Source of the DNA: Chitinophaga nivalis
GTDB taxonomy: Bacteria; Bacteroidota; Bacteroidia; Chitinophagales; Chitinophagaceae
Length of the DNA: 64,000 nucleotides
Direction: 5' to 3'
Assembly (NCBI RefSeq): GCF_025989125.1
Contig: NZ_JAPDNR010000001.1
Span: 5,816,087-5,880,086 of the forward strand
Below the pieces are notes generated by a model, which did no database searches, was not told the origin of the DNA, and worked only from the letters and a program-made list of their open reading frames with translations. Shown one piece after another: positions 45,660 through 55,123 of the stretch (position 1 is the first letter of the stretch; every line of letters begins with the position of its first letter). The position numbers and the translations under genes are program-made.

Positions 45660-47444
45660 TCACTGCGCCGATGCCAGCTTCCCGGACTTTCTCAACTCCT
45701 GCTGTTTTTCAAGTGCCAGTAATCTCACCTGCATATCCAACAACTGTTTCCTGTTCGCTGCATTTTCCTGATTAAGTTTTACATTTTCGTTTTGAAGTGC
45801 GGTTACCTCTTTAGATAAAGCCTGAATACCACTGATACCCAGGGCAAATATCTGCTGGTAATCGATGGTACGAAAATCTGTGACTTGTTTACCATATACA
45901 AACAGGTCTTTCACCGATCCGCTCCAGTCATCTACCGTAAAACTGGTGCTATCCACCACAGCTATCTTCACATCTTTAGCGCCGGCTTCCTGCAGCATCA
46001 GTCTCACCTGATCTCCACTCACCAGGTGATGCGGTGCTTTTAAAGTAACCTTCAACGTGCTGCCACTCACAGTTGCATTAACTGGTTTTGTAAAAATATC
46101 CGGTAAAAAATCTTCGCGTTGACTGACAGCCTCCGGGAATACCTGTTCTACTTCCTGTGCAATAAATCCCTTGGATACACGGGTACCATTTGCCACCTGA
46201 TCTTTATACTGATAGTCGGTCACTCGCAGTTTATTCAGCAAAGTGAGGGCAGTAGCCGGATTGGAGACCTGTATATTTTTTTTAATCCTGGCATCAGAGA
46301 AAGCATATAACGCTCTCCCCATGATACCACCGGCGGCATAAATGGAAAGATCAAAACCACACCAGTTACCACTGCGATTCGTTAAATTAAAAATAGGATT
46401 ATTATCACCGTGTGCATTCCATTGATAAGCGACCTGCGTCACCTGGTCCTGAATCGCATAACCGTTGGAAACAGTATTACCGACTGTCAACGGGGCAGTG
46501 GGATTGGTACTATTGATACCCACCCTGGCATTTTCGTTGATACGCATCACTTCTCTGGTGACAGATGCATTGCAGCCCCAGGTTAAGAATTTAATCAAGC
46601 CGCCATTACCGCAATCCCAGGCTTCTGTTACCAGTTCCATACCGGTAAAATCTGCATTTAATGACATCCCGATCCGTCTTGATCCCCTGTTGGATCCATC
46701 ATGTTCATATCCCGGGTTACCATGAATACTGGTGTAGATGTCTCCCGATACATCCAATGTGCCATAGGGGCCGGTATTGCCTATCCCCAACCGAATGTCG
46801 TTGGTCATAAACAGCGCAGGTGCACTGGCGTTATTCCGGATGTAAAACCCACCCGGACCATAGTTCAGATAAGTGGCGTTATCACTCCATCGTGGCCATA
46901 AATAAGGTTCATAATTACCACTGGGGTTTTTAACGACGAAAAAAGCGCTATTGTCTACCCCAAAAACAGATCCATTGCCACCCAGGGTAAGCCTGTGCGC
47001 AGGTTGGGTACCAATGCCCAGCATACCACTCCCTGATAGCGTCATCAGCGAAGTGATGTCTGTACCATTTTTGGTATTTTCAAACCTGAATCCGCCTTCC
47101 CCTCCACCGGCATGATTAATAATATTGGTTTCTCCAAAACAAGGCCCATTCGTCACACAGGAGCGGTTCCACAAAAAATAAGTACCCTGACTGTTGGCAA
47201 CAGCCGGCGCTGTTTTATTCAGGAACAACAAGCCATTGACATTCAGGTTGCCATCAATCTGGGTATTACCCATGGTATGCAACCGGTATAAAGGCTTATT
47301 GGTACCTATGCCTACATTTCCATTAGGATCAATATATAGCGGGTTTTGCGCAAATCCGGCATTACTCAGCCCACAAATAAATACCAGGATTAAAACAGCC
47401 AGTTTGGATGTACGCTGCTGGGGAGAGATGATGAAGTGATTCAT
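45660..47444 (-). CDS. Secreted fibre-type protein with self-cleaving peptidase S74 domain
   Basis: 594-aa protein with a signal peptide (KLAVLILVFICGLSNAGFAQ). The body (~35-340) has repeated trimeric-fibre phrases (NGNVGIGTNKPLYRLH, GMLGIGTQPAHRL, DIRLGIGNTGPYGTLDV, ARVGINSTNPTAPL). The peptidase S74/endosialidase intramolecular chaperone begins at ~380: FSDARIKKNI with Ser383 and Lys388 (the Ser-Lys pair five apart that self-cleaves), then KGFIAQEVEQVFPEAV. The C-terminus is a coiled coil (~535-590). Such domains trimerise beta-helical fibres and are then released. It is the last gene of the six-gene operon; it probably makes a surface or extracellular fibre. Confidence 0.88.
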   Translation of the reverse strand: MNHFIISPQQRTSKLAVLILVFICGLSNAGFAQNPLYIDPNGNVGIGTNKPLYRLHTMGNTQIDGNLNVNGLLFLNKTAPAVANSQGTYFLWNRSCVTNGPCFGETNIINHAGGGEGGFRFENTKNGTDITSLMTLSGSGMLGIGTQPAHRLTLGGNGSVFGVDNSAFFVVKNPSGNYEPYLWPRWSDNATYLNYGPGGFYIRNNASAPALFMTNDIRLGIGNTGPYGTLDVSGDIYTSIHGNPGYEHDGSNRGSRRIGMSLNADFTGMELVTEAWDCGNGGLIKFLTWGCNASVTREVMRINENARVGINSTNPTAPLTVGNTVSNGYAIQDQVTQVAYQWNAHGDNNPIFNLTNRSGNWCGFDLSIYAAGGIMGRALYAFSDARIKKNIQVSNPATALTLLNKLRVTDYQYKDQVANGTRVSKGFIAQEVEQVFPEAVSQREDFLPDIFTKPVNATVSGSTLKVTLKAPHHLVSGDQVRLMLQEAGAKDVKIAVVDSTSFTVDDWSGSVKDLFVYGKQVTDFRTIDYQQIFALGISGIQALSKEVTALQNENVKLNQENAANRKQLLDMQVRLLALEKQQELRKSGKLASAQ

Positions 47445-47551
47445 ACATAAAAATTTGAGTAGTGAATAGTATAGTTCCTGCCGATCCTAACCCGGTTAAC
47501 CGGCAGGTCTGATATGCTTTTACAAGTGTATCCGGGAGACAACTTCCCGGC

Positions 47552-49603
47552 TCACTTAAAGCCAGATTGAAAAGATAATTTTGCGCCCGGTTCAACCGTG
47601 AAACCATTTTGAAAACCAATACCACCTCCGGAACTGATGATGGCATGGGTAGTATTAATGACCGTACCACTGATGTTGATCAGATTATTGGCCCGGTAAA
47701 GCGTATTATTTTTTATCGCCTGCAGGTTCAGCAGATCTGCATTGACTTTACTTGTTTTGACAGCGAGGAGATAATTATTGTTAACGCTGTACAACGTACC
47801 GTCCGGGGCGAGGGCAATATTCTTCCTGAAATTGAGCGCCACACCGACGCCCGGCGTTGCCACAAAAGTTCTTCTCATCGCCTGACCACTGGTACTGAAT
47901 CCTGCTGCCAGGTTATTGACCGCATCCCAGGCAAACACCTGTAACGAATCATTGGTCACCAGCAGGGTGGCATTATCCAGGGGTTGTTCATCTGCATCCC
48001 CCACCCGCGACCGGTCGGCAGGACGATACCGTTGCAGCCGGTTGTTGAAAACAAAATATACATTGCCACGGGTATCTGCCACCGGCTGGGAGATGCCGGT
48101 ATTGCCCGTTTGTCCTGCTATGATCTCATCTCGCAGTAATAACCGCCCCCTGTCAGCTGCCCAGCCGAAACAGTACAGTTCATTACTATTGTCGAAACCA
48201 TTCAGCACCAGTATACTGGAATCATCTGCGATGACCGGTGCAGGTATATACCGCGTGTATCCATCATATACATAAGTGCTCAAACGACGCTGTGCAGAAG
48301 AGTCCAGCGGCGTACCGTCGGAATTGTCCAGCACCATCAGCTGGCCGTAATTGTTGTTCACCTTTATAAAGAATGCATGCCGTTCACTGCTGCTCAGGGA
48401 TACCGGACCGGCCATTTCATTGTCTTTGCTGATCGGATACCGCCAGAGTGTTTTAAGCCGCGGATAAGGGGTGAGCGCTACTACCGCATTACTGGCCGGC
48501 AGATAAAGCATGCCGTCATATCCCAGTGCAGGCGTATTCACCACGCCTCCCACCTCATCGCCCAATAAACCGGCCAATGCCACATCCAACAGCTTGTTGC
48601 CGTAATTATTCAGATCAAAAATAATTAACCGGTTAGTGGTAATACAATACATCCGTCCCTTTGCATCGATCAGCGGACAAAACTTATTTATCTCGGGCAT
48701 GGCTACACGCCATAACACTTTACCTGCACCATCCAGCTGTACCACCTGTATCGGGGCACTGCCGGCGGGATCCTGTGTAAATACAACAGGATTCCCGTTA
48801 TAGACGACCATCGCACCAACCGGATCAGCACCGCTGATATATCCTTTTTCCGGGCGATACAGCGTATTGATCGTGGCCGCCGTAGTCCATGCATCCGCCA
48901 TCCAGCCGGTGTACCCGTTATGCTGACTATTACCGCGTAGCTGCGACCAATCAGCCAGCTTAGGATACATGTTCACAGCATATTGTACCAGCAACTTCGG
49001 CTTCTTGGCATATTGCGCACCGATACTTTCCATTTTATCAGCATAGAAAAAATTATCCTGGTTCTGCTGCGGAGAGCGGGCTGCCAGGGATAAACTGGTA
49101 TCCGCCGTTTTCAGGAAATCAGTGACAGCGCCAGGTCTGGCAGGTATCGCCAGTTTGATATTGGCAACACGCGTGGAAGCAACAATCGGAAACATACCAA
49201 TCTTCCTGGTGGAATCAAAAACGGGATAGTTCCAGCCGGCTTCGCCTGCCTTCCAGCCAGGGGTATTACTTTGCAGCAGGGTAATTGTCTGGTGCGAAGC
49301 ACTGAGGGTATCTGTTTTTCGCTGCACATACAACCGTAGTTGCAGTGCACTTACCCGGGCATTCTCCGGCAGGATACCCAATCCGAATTTGAACAACGAC
49401 CGTACCGTTTCCTGCCCATTCGCATTCGCCTTTACTTCCAGGTGTGCATCTCCTCTGCCATCACCCGCAGTTCTGGCATTAACGGCGATATCCGGCAACA
49501 GGGTCGTATATCGCTGTGCCTGGGCGGCCGGCAAGCATAGCATCAGTGCCAGGCCAGCTATACCTGCTCTTTTTTTTATGGTATCGAACTTTATAGTAGT
49601 CAT
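47552..49603 (-). CDS. Secreted DNRLRE-domain / beta-propeller protein
   Basis: 683-aa protein; the start at ATG 49603 (MTTIKFDTIKKRAGIAGLALMLCLPAAQAQ) gives a proper signal peptide. The N-terminal ~30-210 reads as a DNRLRE-like beta-sandwich (QETVRSLFKFGLGILPENARVSALQLRLYV). The middle (~220-590) is a PQQ-type beta-propeller (LWRVAMPEINKFCPLIDAKGRMYCITTNRL, VVALTPYPRLKTLWRYP, KNIALAPDGTLYSVNNN). The C-terminus (ISSGGGIGFQNGFTVEPGAKLSFQSGF) is the stacked three-strand repeat seen at the end of Bacteroidota surface proteins. It probably acts as an adhesin or scaffold, with a 107-bp gap to the S74 gene. Confidence 0.8.
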   Translation of the reverse strand: MTTIKFDTIKKRAGIAGLALMLCLPAAQAQRYTTLLPDIAVNARTAGDGRGDAHLEVKANANGQETVRSLFKFGLGILPENARVSALQLRLYVQRKTDTLSASHQTITLLQSNTPGWKAGEAGWNYPVFDSTRKIGMFPIVASTRVANIKLAIPARPGAVTDFLKTADTSLSLAARSPQQNQDNFFYADKMESIGAQYAKKPKLLVQYAVNMYPKLADWSQLRGNSQHNGYTGWMADAWTTAATINTLYRPEKGYISGADPVGAMVVYNGNPVVFTQDPAGSAPIQVVQLDGAGKVLWRVAMPEINKFCPLIDAKGRMYCITTNRLIIFDLNNYGNKLLDVALAGLLGDEVGGVVNTPALGYDGMLYLPASNAVVALTPYPRLKTLWRYPISKDNEMAGPVSLSSSERHAFFIKVNNNYGQLMVLDNSDGTPLDSSAQRRLSTYVYDGYTRYIPAPVIADDSSILVLNGFDNSNELYCFGWAADRGRLLLRDEIIAGQTGNTGISQPVADTRGNVYFVFNNRLQRYRPADRSRVGDADEQPLDNATLLVTNDSLQVFAWDAVNNLAAGFSTSGQAMRRTFVATPGVGVALNFRKNIALAPDGTLYSVNNNYLLAVKTSKVNADLLNLQAIKNNTLYRANNLINISGTVINTTHAIISSGGGIGFQNGFTVEPGAKLSFQSGFK

Positions 49604-49630
49604 ATCATCATTTTTAAAAGCCTTCCACAA

Positions 49631-52600
49631 TTATTGCATGTCAACCGCCACCTTGTCTGATTGTATAATGACGGAACCAGGTTTGGCGATATACCAGCTC
49701 AACACACCGGTATATTCCACGCCATCGTCTCCCTGGTAGGCCATCGCCATAAACCACAGACAGTTTTTATAATAAAAAGGAAGTATTTTATTAAAGGGTA
49801 CACTGTTCATATCTTCAAATGGCGCTATCCTGTCGCGGGAGAGATACCTGCCGCTGACATCCAGCTCAACAGCACTGAAGAATGGCGCTTTTCCCGCAGT
49901 AGCGGCAACCCCCATATAGTTAATCCCGGTGCTTTTCCGGGTATCTTTCCCCAGAAATACCAGGGCGGTATTTAAATAGGGTTCCGGGAAAAGCAGCGGC
50001 TGATCGTTGGATTGCATAATCTGTTTCCAGCCTTTCGCTTCCAGTTTCCAGATATCACTCAGCGGCCTGCCTCCTTCTTCTGCAAATCCACCGCCGATCC
50101 ATAACGCTTTCTTTACTTTCGTTACCGGCTCCCGTTCTACTGCTGCCCCTAAAAAGCACCGGGCCCTCCAGGGCATCGCAACAGGATCGGCTGCGGAGTT
50201 AATCATACCCGATGTATCCAGGTTATCCCAATGCATACCATCCGAAGAAGCCCACATATCCTGCAATGCATTTCCAAATGCATCCAGGCCGCCGATCAGA
50301 CAGATCCTGTCTTCTCCACCAGGATTAAATACGACACAGCTATGCCCCATACGTGCGGGCCAGCTGCAATCCTGCACGCGTACCAGCCCTGTATCCAGGT
50401 CTGCAATAGCGGTACGTGCAGCTACCTGTGTCAACACACTATAACTACCGCCGCAGAAAATCAGTTGTCCGAAAGTATCGCCGACGCCTCTCAGGTGAAC
50501 CACCGGAGAAGTAGCGAAATCCGCCAGCTTAGCCAGTTCACCCGGCAGTAGTTTTATTTCTGTCCACACATCTGAAAACCCGTCAGCGGTATAATAAATG
50601 GAACCGATACCACTATCTCCCCCTTCATTGTTAAAAACAGTCAGACTAAACAACATACTTTCATCTTTGGACACACATACATTACATACGGTTTCCTGAT
50701 CAGATCCGGGACCATTGATATAGCCGGTGGTTTGTGTATTCAGGCCACGTACCTGTAACGTTTTTGTTTGGCTGACGCCCTGCTGGGTGACGGTCAGCCG
50801 GTAGGTATGATCGCCGATTCCTACATTGGTTGCAAAGGAAGATTTGCTACCATCCACTAAAATATCCTTGGCATTGCCTACATCAAATATGGAGAAGACC
50901 GCATTAGCGGGATCGATGGTTTTATCGGCAAAAGCCCAGCTGAAAGTAGTGGTGGCGCCACCTGCCAGTACCTGTGGGTCTGCGCGGAAAATTACTTCCG
51001 GTATACCCTGCTGTTGTACGATAACGGGAACGGTTACACGTCGGGCATCCGGATTTACAGCAGGATTATCAAAATAGCTGACCTGTAATGCATAACCAGG
51101 TAAAGCCTGCGGCGGCTCACAAATGGCGCGCTTTATTTTCAGGATCAATACACTTAAGGTAAAATGTACTTTCCGCCCGAGGATGTGCGTTATTTTTCCA
51201 GGGCTGCTGCCTACATCAAAAGAGGCAATCGGAATCTGACTGGCGGTATCTTTTCCGGGTACCAACCCGTACAGGTCTACCTGTAAGGAGGCCCAGTCTC
51301 CCGCCTTTATGATGGTGGAAAGTCCGTCAATTTCAATAGCACCGGCCAATGCTATGGTTTGTCCTTCAGAGGGAAATAGCTGCAGTTCTATGTCTACCGG
51401 TTTATGCTCCGTTATAAACACGGTGGGCTGGTCCGTATGTACAGCTATATTTTCCATTTCTATATCAGCCATAAATGTAAGTTTAGTAGATAAGGTATCT
51501 TTGCCCGCATTGGGTTTAAATTTCAGCCATCCTTCATAAGCCTGCAGGGGTACAAACCGCGAAGGCTGTTCCTTCGAAGCCTGCGCAACCGCTTCCGGTT
51601 CCCAGGTTGATACACCGGTTTTATGCACCCACGTCCAATCGGCGCCAATAGCAGCAGGTACCGGCATACCTGGTTGTACTTTTTCAGCCAGAAAAGGCGC
51701 CGCCATAAAACTTGTATTCAGTCGTGATAATATTCCATTCATCTGATAGGGATGCAGCTCCCGATAATGCACAGGTAATATCCCCGAACTGATATGGATA
51801 CCTGCCGAAGGGTCCAGCAGTAAAGTCATTGCCTTTAACGACTGATTCAATGACACGCCTACTGACGCGCTATTCCGGTAAAAGGCATCTGTGCTGTTGA
51901 TAAAATCAGGCGCATTACTGCAGGTATTGAAACCGGGCACCCGATCACCTTCTACCATATAACCTACCAACCCATCTTTATCGCGGTTGAAATCTCCCAG
52001 GAACAAAGGGAAGGTAACATCGGTGATATCACCATTATCCGGATTACTTTCTTTCCCCCAGGCCTGGTTGTTGAAAGGAAAGCCCATTGACTCCAGGCCT
52101 ACCCCACATCTGGCCAGGGCCAGTGGCTGACCGGCAATCAACGCACCTACGTTATGCTGTAATGCGGCCGTTCCGGCAACTTTCAGATTCACTTTTATGG
52201 CCAGATCAATCAACCCTGCTACCGCAACCGGGTTGCTGATCGCATTGATGAAATCTGATAAATGCTTGTTATCACTGTATGCCGGTATCACATCACTACC
52301 AGGAAAAGGTTTTTTAATCAGCCCTATTCCTCCTTTGTTTGCCGGATCCGTCGTCAGCTGTAACAACAATACTTCCTTTCCATCCTGATCATACACCATC
52401 AGAAGATTATCGAAAAGGTGAGGAATGACCCATCCAAATACAGGGCTGCTATTCCCATAACTGCCGGCATAAATCACTTCATCCTGCGCATCCAGCCATT
52501 CGAATGCAATGCGGCTGGGCTGTACGATTCTTGGACAAAGCGATACGCTATTGGATGCCAGCTTTGCTCCGGGAAGCGGAGAAAGCTGCCCGGCGGTAAT

Positions 52601-55108
52601 AGCCACGGGGTTATTGGCATCGCCACTGAGCAATACATTTTTTACCTGGCCAAACACATCGATGATACGGAGTTCCAGCAGCGCCATTTCTCCGGCGCGT
52701 AAAGGGAAAAAATTGTTGGAGATCACTTTACCTCCGGTTGGTAATGGTCCGGGGTTTACACCTAGCCGGTATCCTGCTGTACCGGTTATCGTCAACTCTT
52801 CCTGATTGATCCGATAGTCGGAATCAAAATGGTATATGTTGTCCGGACGATAGTTTAATGGCGGGAACTGCAGATCCGGCTGCTGCATTAGCAGGTATTT
52901 ATGAAAGCCTCCCAGCGATTGCGCCATCAAATACTGCCCGTCATATTTATTTACGTCAGGCGCTATTCTTTTTAAATGCGTCCACACCGCATTGGATAGG
53001 GGTGTAATCGCATTAAAGCTACAGGATGGCCCACCGGGCAGGATGGCTTTACTGGTCCTATAAAACAGGTTATCCTGCAAATACCAGTCAGGATGATGGG
53101 TAAAATCGAGTGACCGGATATCATCGAAAGCCGGTTGAAAGGCTACTTTCCACGACAGGAATAAAGGATGCCACGCCTGCTGCCATTTCATGATAGCAAA
53201 AGCAGGCGCCGGATAGGTGGCGCCGGTGGTTACACGCTCCGGCAGGTTCGCCTGCAGGTCTGCAATGGTCTTTCCAAGCGCAATAATTGACAGGTCTGCT
53301 TTATCTTTTCCATTTCCGATACCTGCTATCTTAAAGGCAGTCAATGCCAGATCCGACGCAAAGGACTGATCAAAAAGCATCGCTTCATAACAAATAGCCT
53401 GTATGGCGGTTACCGGCACATCGCCGGAAAGGTTGTTCAGCAAGGCCATCTTAAAGGTATCCCCACCGGAAGGCACCGTTACGCTGACGGTCATGGCATC
53501 CTCAATGGTTACCTCCAGACCGGCGGGGATCTGTGCTATCGTGCGGCAACGGATGTCCGCTTCCTGTGAAGTAGGGTGCCCCGCATGGGTATCTCCTATG
53601 CTTTGTCCCCATAACAACAGCACCGGGTCATTCACTTCCCAGAAAGCCGGTGATTCCTGTTGCTTTAATTCATAGACAGCAGGACTGCTGCAGAAAGGTT
53701 CCAGCTCATTGATTTGTTGCCGGGCTGCTGCCACCTCATTCGTCAGTTGTGCAACCGCGGCTTTGGCTGTTGTAACGGCTACGCGTAAACGTTCTTTGTT
53801 GGCACTAAAGGCAATATCCTGTCTGAAATTTTTAATCGTATCAAGGGCCTGCTTGTACCATAGGGAATAATATTCCTGTTGCCAGCGTAATAAAGTGCGC
53901 TGCTGCAGGTTCAGCTGCTGTTGCTTTTTATTCAGGTCCTGTAACAGGCTACTGACGCCCGGGAGATCAGGAAATTGTTGTGTGGCGGCGTCGTTTTCTC
54001 CCAGCTCATGATCGGATTCACATCGGTTGATTTCCCAGCGTATCCCTCCTTTTTGGGTGTGGAAACCACGTGTATGTATTTCTTCTTGTATTCTTCCGAT
54101 CCCCACAGGATGCTCATCATCTTCCAGCAGCTGGTATTGCAATGCATTCAGGAGTTCCTCCATCTGCGGTTCCGGCGCCACGGCTTCTTTTAAGACCTTC
54201 GCACTGAATGCTTCGGCAGCGGTATTACCAACAGCAAGACCAACCGGGCCGGCAGGTACGCCCGGCGGGGTATTGGGCGCCCAGGCTACACTATGCACCG
54301 CCGCATGAAAAACAGATTGTTCCGGGTAATCCGTTCCGCTGTATTGCCACTTCTCTTTGAACCAGTGATACTTTTTCATTTGCATTTCCTGCTCCGGATT
54401 TACGGCCGCTGTAAATGGCAAAGGGTATAGCGGATCTGTTGCAGGATCATCATACCAGCCTGTGATCACATAGGTAAAGGTACCCGTGCTTATCAACGTG
54501 CCGGCTTCGTCTTTCATATCATCATAAAAGCCGAATACATGCCGGCAACCGGGATAGAAGGCAGCAAAGTAAGGGTTGCCGGGCGTCACTGCGGTCAGAT
54601 AAGGCTGGGCAGCAGGTGTGTTTTTATATCCCGGTATATAGGCCAGACACCGGCCTATCTTCTGCACACTCAGTTGCTGATTATCCGATGATAAAAAATT
54701 GGGATCGCTCTCACTGAGGTCCAGGTTATCGATATTGTTGATGTAATCACTTTCAATGATCCAGGCCTTTGCCGGAATAGCGTTCACGCCACTATCTGTA
54801 CGATATCGGATCACCATCCACCTGTTTGGGGCATAAGGGAAGTCCATATCAGCATCCGTCTGCTCCCCTACAAAAGCATGTTTCAGGGCTTTGGGCAGCT
54901 GCCAGTGCAGATGAATCCCCGTATCCGGTGCAGGCAAAGGTTGTCCGTCTGCCTGCATCGTGTCGCCCAATATACTTTGGTCGAAGAAAGCCAGTCTGGG
55001 TCTGACATCTGCATAGGTTATCTTTTGCCGCTCCAGTGCCTGCTGATCCATAGACACTACCAGCGCTTCCGCCAACATGGGTACAAAAAGGCTTTGATTG
55101 CTGCTCAT
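49631..55108 (-). CDS. Giant 1825-aa protein with coiled coil, Ig-like and kelch-like regions, unknown
   Basis: 1825 aa without signal peptide, starting MSSNQSLFVPMLAEALVVSMDQQ. Parts visible are an N-terminal globular region (~1-370: DTGIHLHWQLPKAL, NRWMVIRYRTDSG), a helical coiled coil (~383-475, rich in Gln/Leu), a long beta-rich middle, an Ig-like segment (~1356-1460: PEVIFRADPQVLAGGATTTFSW), and kelch-like repeats near the C-terminus (~1575-1700: MGHSCVVFNPG...ICLIGGLDAFGNALQDMW, then ALWIGGGFAEEGGRPLSDIWKLE). I do not recognise the family. It lies 15 bp after the 734-codon frame and 27 bp before the propeller gene, fully within the operon. Confidence 0.85.
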   Translation of the reverse strand: MSSNQSLFVPMLAEALVVSMDQQALERQKITYADVRPRLAFFDQSILGDTMQADGQPLPAPDTGIHLHWQLPKALKHAFVGEQTDADMDFPYAPNRWMVIRYRTDSGVNAIPAKAWIIESDYINNIDNLDLSESDPNFLSSDNQQLSVQKIGRCLAYIPGYKNTPAAQPYLTAVTPGNPYFAAFYPGCRHVFGFYDDMKDEAGTLISTGTFTYVITGWYDDPATDPLYPLPFTAAVNPEQEMQMKKYHWFKEKWQYSGTDYPEQSVFHAAVHSVAWAPNTPPGVPAGPVGLAVGNTAAEAFSAKVLKEAVAPEPQMEELLNALQYQLLEDDEHPVGIGRIQEEIHTRGFHTQKGGIRWEINRCESDHELGENDAATQQFPDLPGVSSLLQDLNKKQQQLNLQQRTLLRWQQEYYSLWYKQALDTIKNFRQDIAFSANKERLRVAVTTAKAAVAQLTNEVAAARQQINELEPFCSSPAVYELKQQESPAFWEVNDPVLLLWGQSIGDTHAGHPTSQEADIRCRTIAQIPAGLEVTIEDAMTVSVTVPSGGDTFKMALLNNLSGDVPVTAIQAICYEAMLFDQSFASDLALTAFKIAGIGNGKDKADLSIIALGKTIADLQANLPERVTTGATYPAPAFAIMKWQQAWHPLFLSWKVAFQPAFDDIRSLDFTHHPDWYLQDNLFYRTSKAILPGGPSCSFNAITPLSNAVWTHLKRIAPDVNKYDGQYLMAQSLGGFHKYLLMQQPDLQFPPLNYRPDNIYHFDSDYRINQEELTITGTAGYRLGVNPGPLPTGGKVISNNFFPLRAGEMALLELRIIDVFGQVKNVLLSGDANNPVAITAGQLSPLPGAKLASNSVSLCPRIVQPSRIAFEWLDAQDEVIYAGSYGNSSPVFGWVIPHLFDNLLMVYDQDGKEVLLLQLTTDPANKGGIGLIKKPFPGSDVIPAYSDNKHLSDFINAISNPVAVAGLIDLAIKVNLKVAGTAALQHNVGALIAGQPLALARCGVGLESMGFPFNNQAWGKESNPDNGDITDVTFPLFLGDFNRDKDGLVGYMVEGDRVPGFNTCSNAPDFINSTDAFYRNSASVGVSLNQSLKAMTLLLDPSAGIHISSGILPVHYRELHPYQMNGILSRLNTSFMAAPFLAEKVQPGMPVPAAIGADWTWVHKTGVSTWEPEAVAQASKEQPSRFVPLQAYEGWLKFKPNAGKDTLSTKLTFMADIEMENIAVHTDQPTVFITEHKPVDIELQLFPSEGQTIALAGAIEIDGLSTIIKAGDWASLQVDLYGLVPGKDTASQIPIASFDVGSSPGKITHILGRKVHFTLSVLILKIKRAICEPPQALPGYALQVSYFDNPAVNPDARRVTVPVIVQQQGIPEVIFRADPQVLAGGATTTFSWAFADKTIDPANAVFSIFDVGNAKDILVDGSKSSFATNVGIGDHTYRLTVTQQGVSQTKTLQVRGLNTQTTGYINGPGSDQETVCNVCVSKDESMLFSLTVFNNEGGDSGIGSIYYTADGFSDVWTEIKLLPGELAKLADFATSPVVHLRGVGDTFGQLIFCGGSYSVLTQVAARTAIADLDTGLVRVQDCSWPARMGHSCVVFNPGGEDRICLIGGLDAFGNALQDMWASSDGMHWDNLDTSGMINSAADPVAMPWRARCFLGAAVEREPVTKVKKALWIGGGFAEEGGRPLSDIWKLEAKGWKQIMQSNDQPLLFPEPYLNTALVFLGKDTRKSTGINYMGVAATAGKAPFFSAVELDVSGRYLSRDRIAPFEDMNSVPFNKILPFYYKNCLWFMAMAYQGDDGVEYTGVLSWYIAKPGSVIIQSDKVAVDMQ

Positions 55109-55123
55109 TGTTTGGAATTTTAA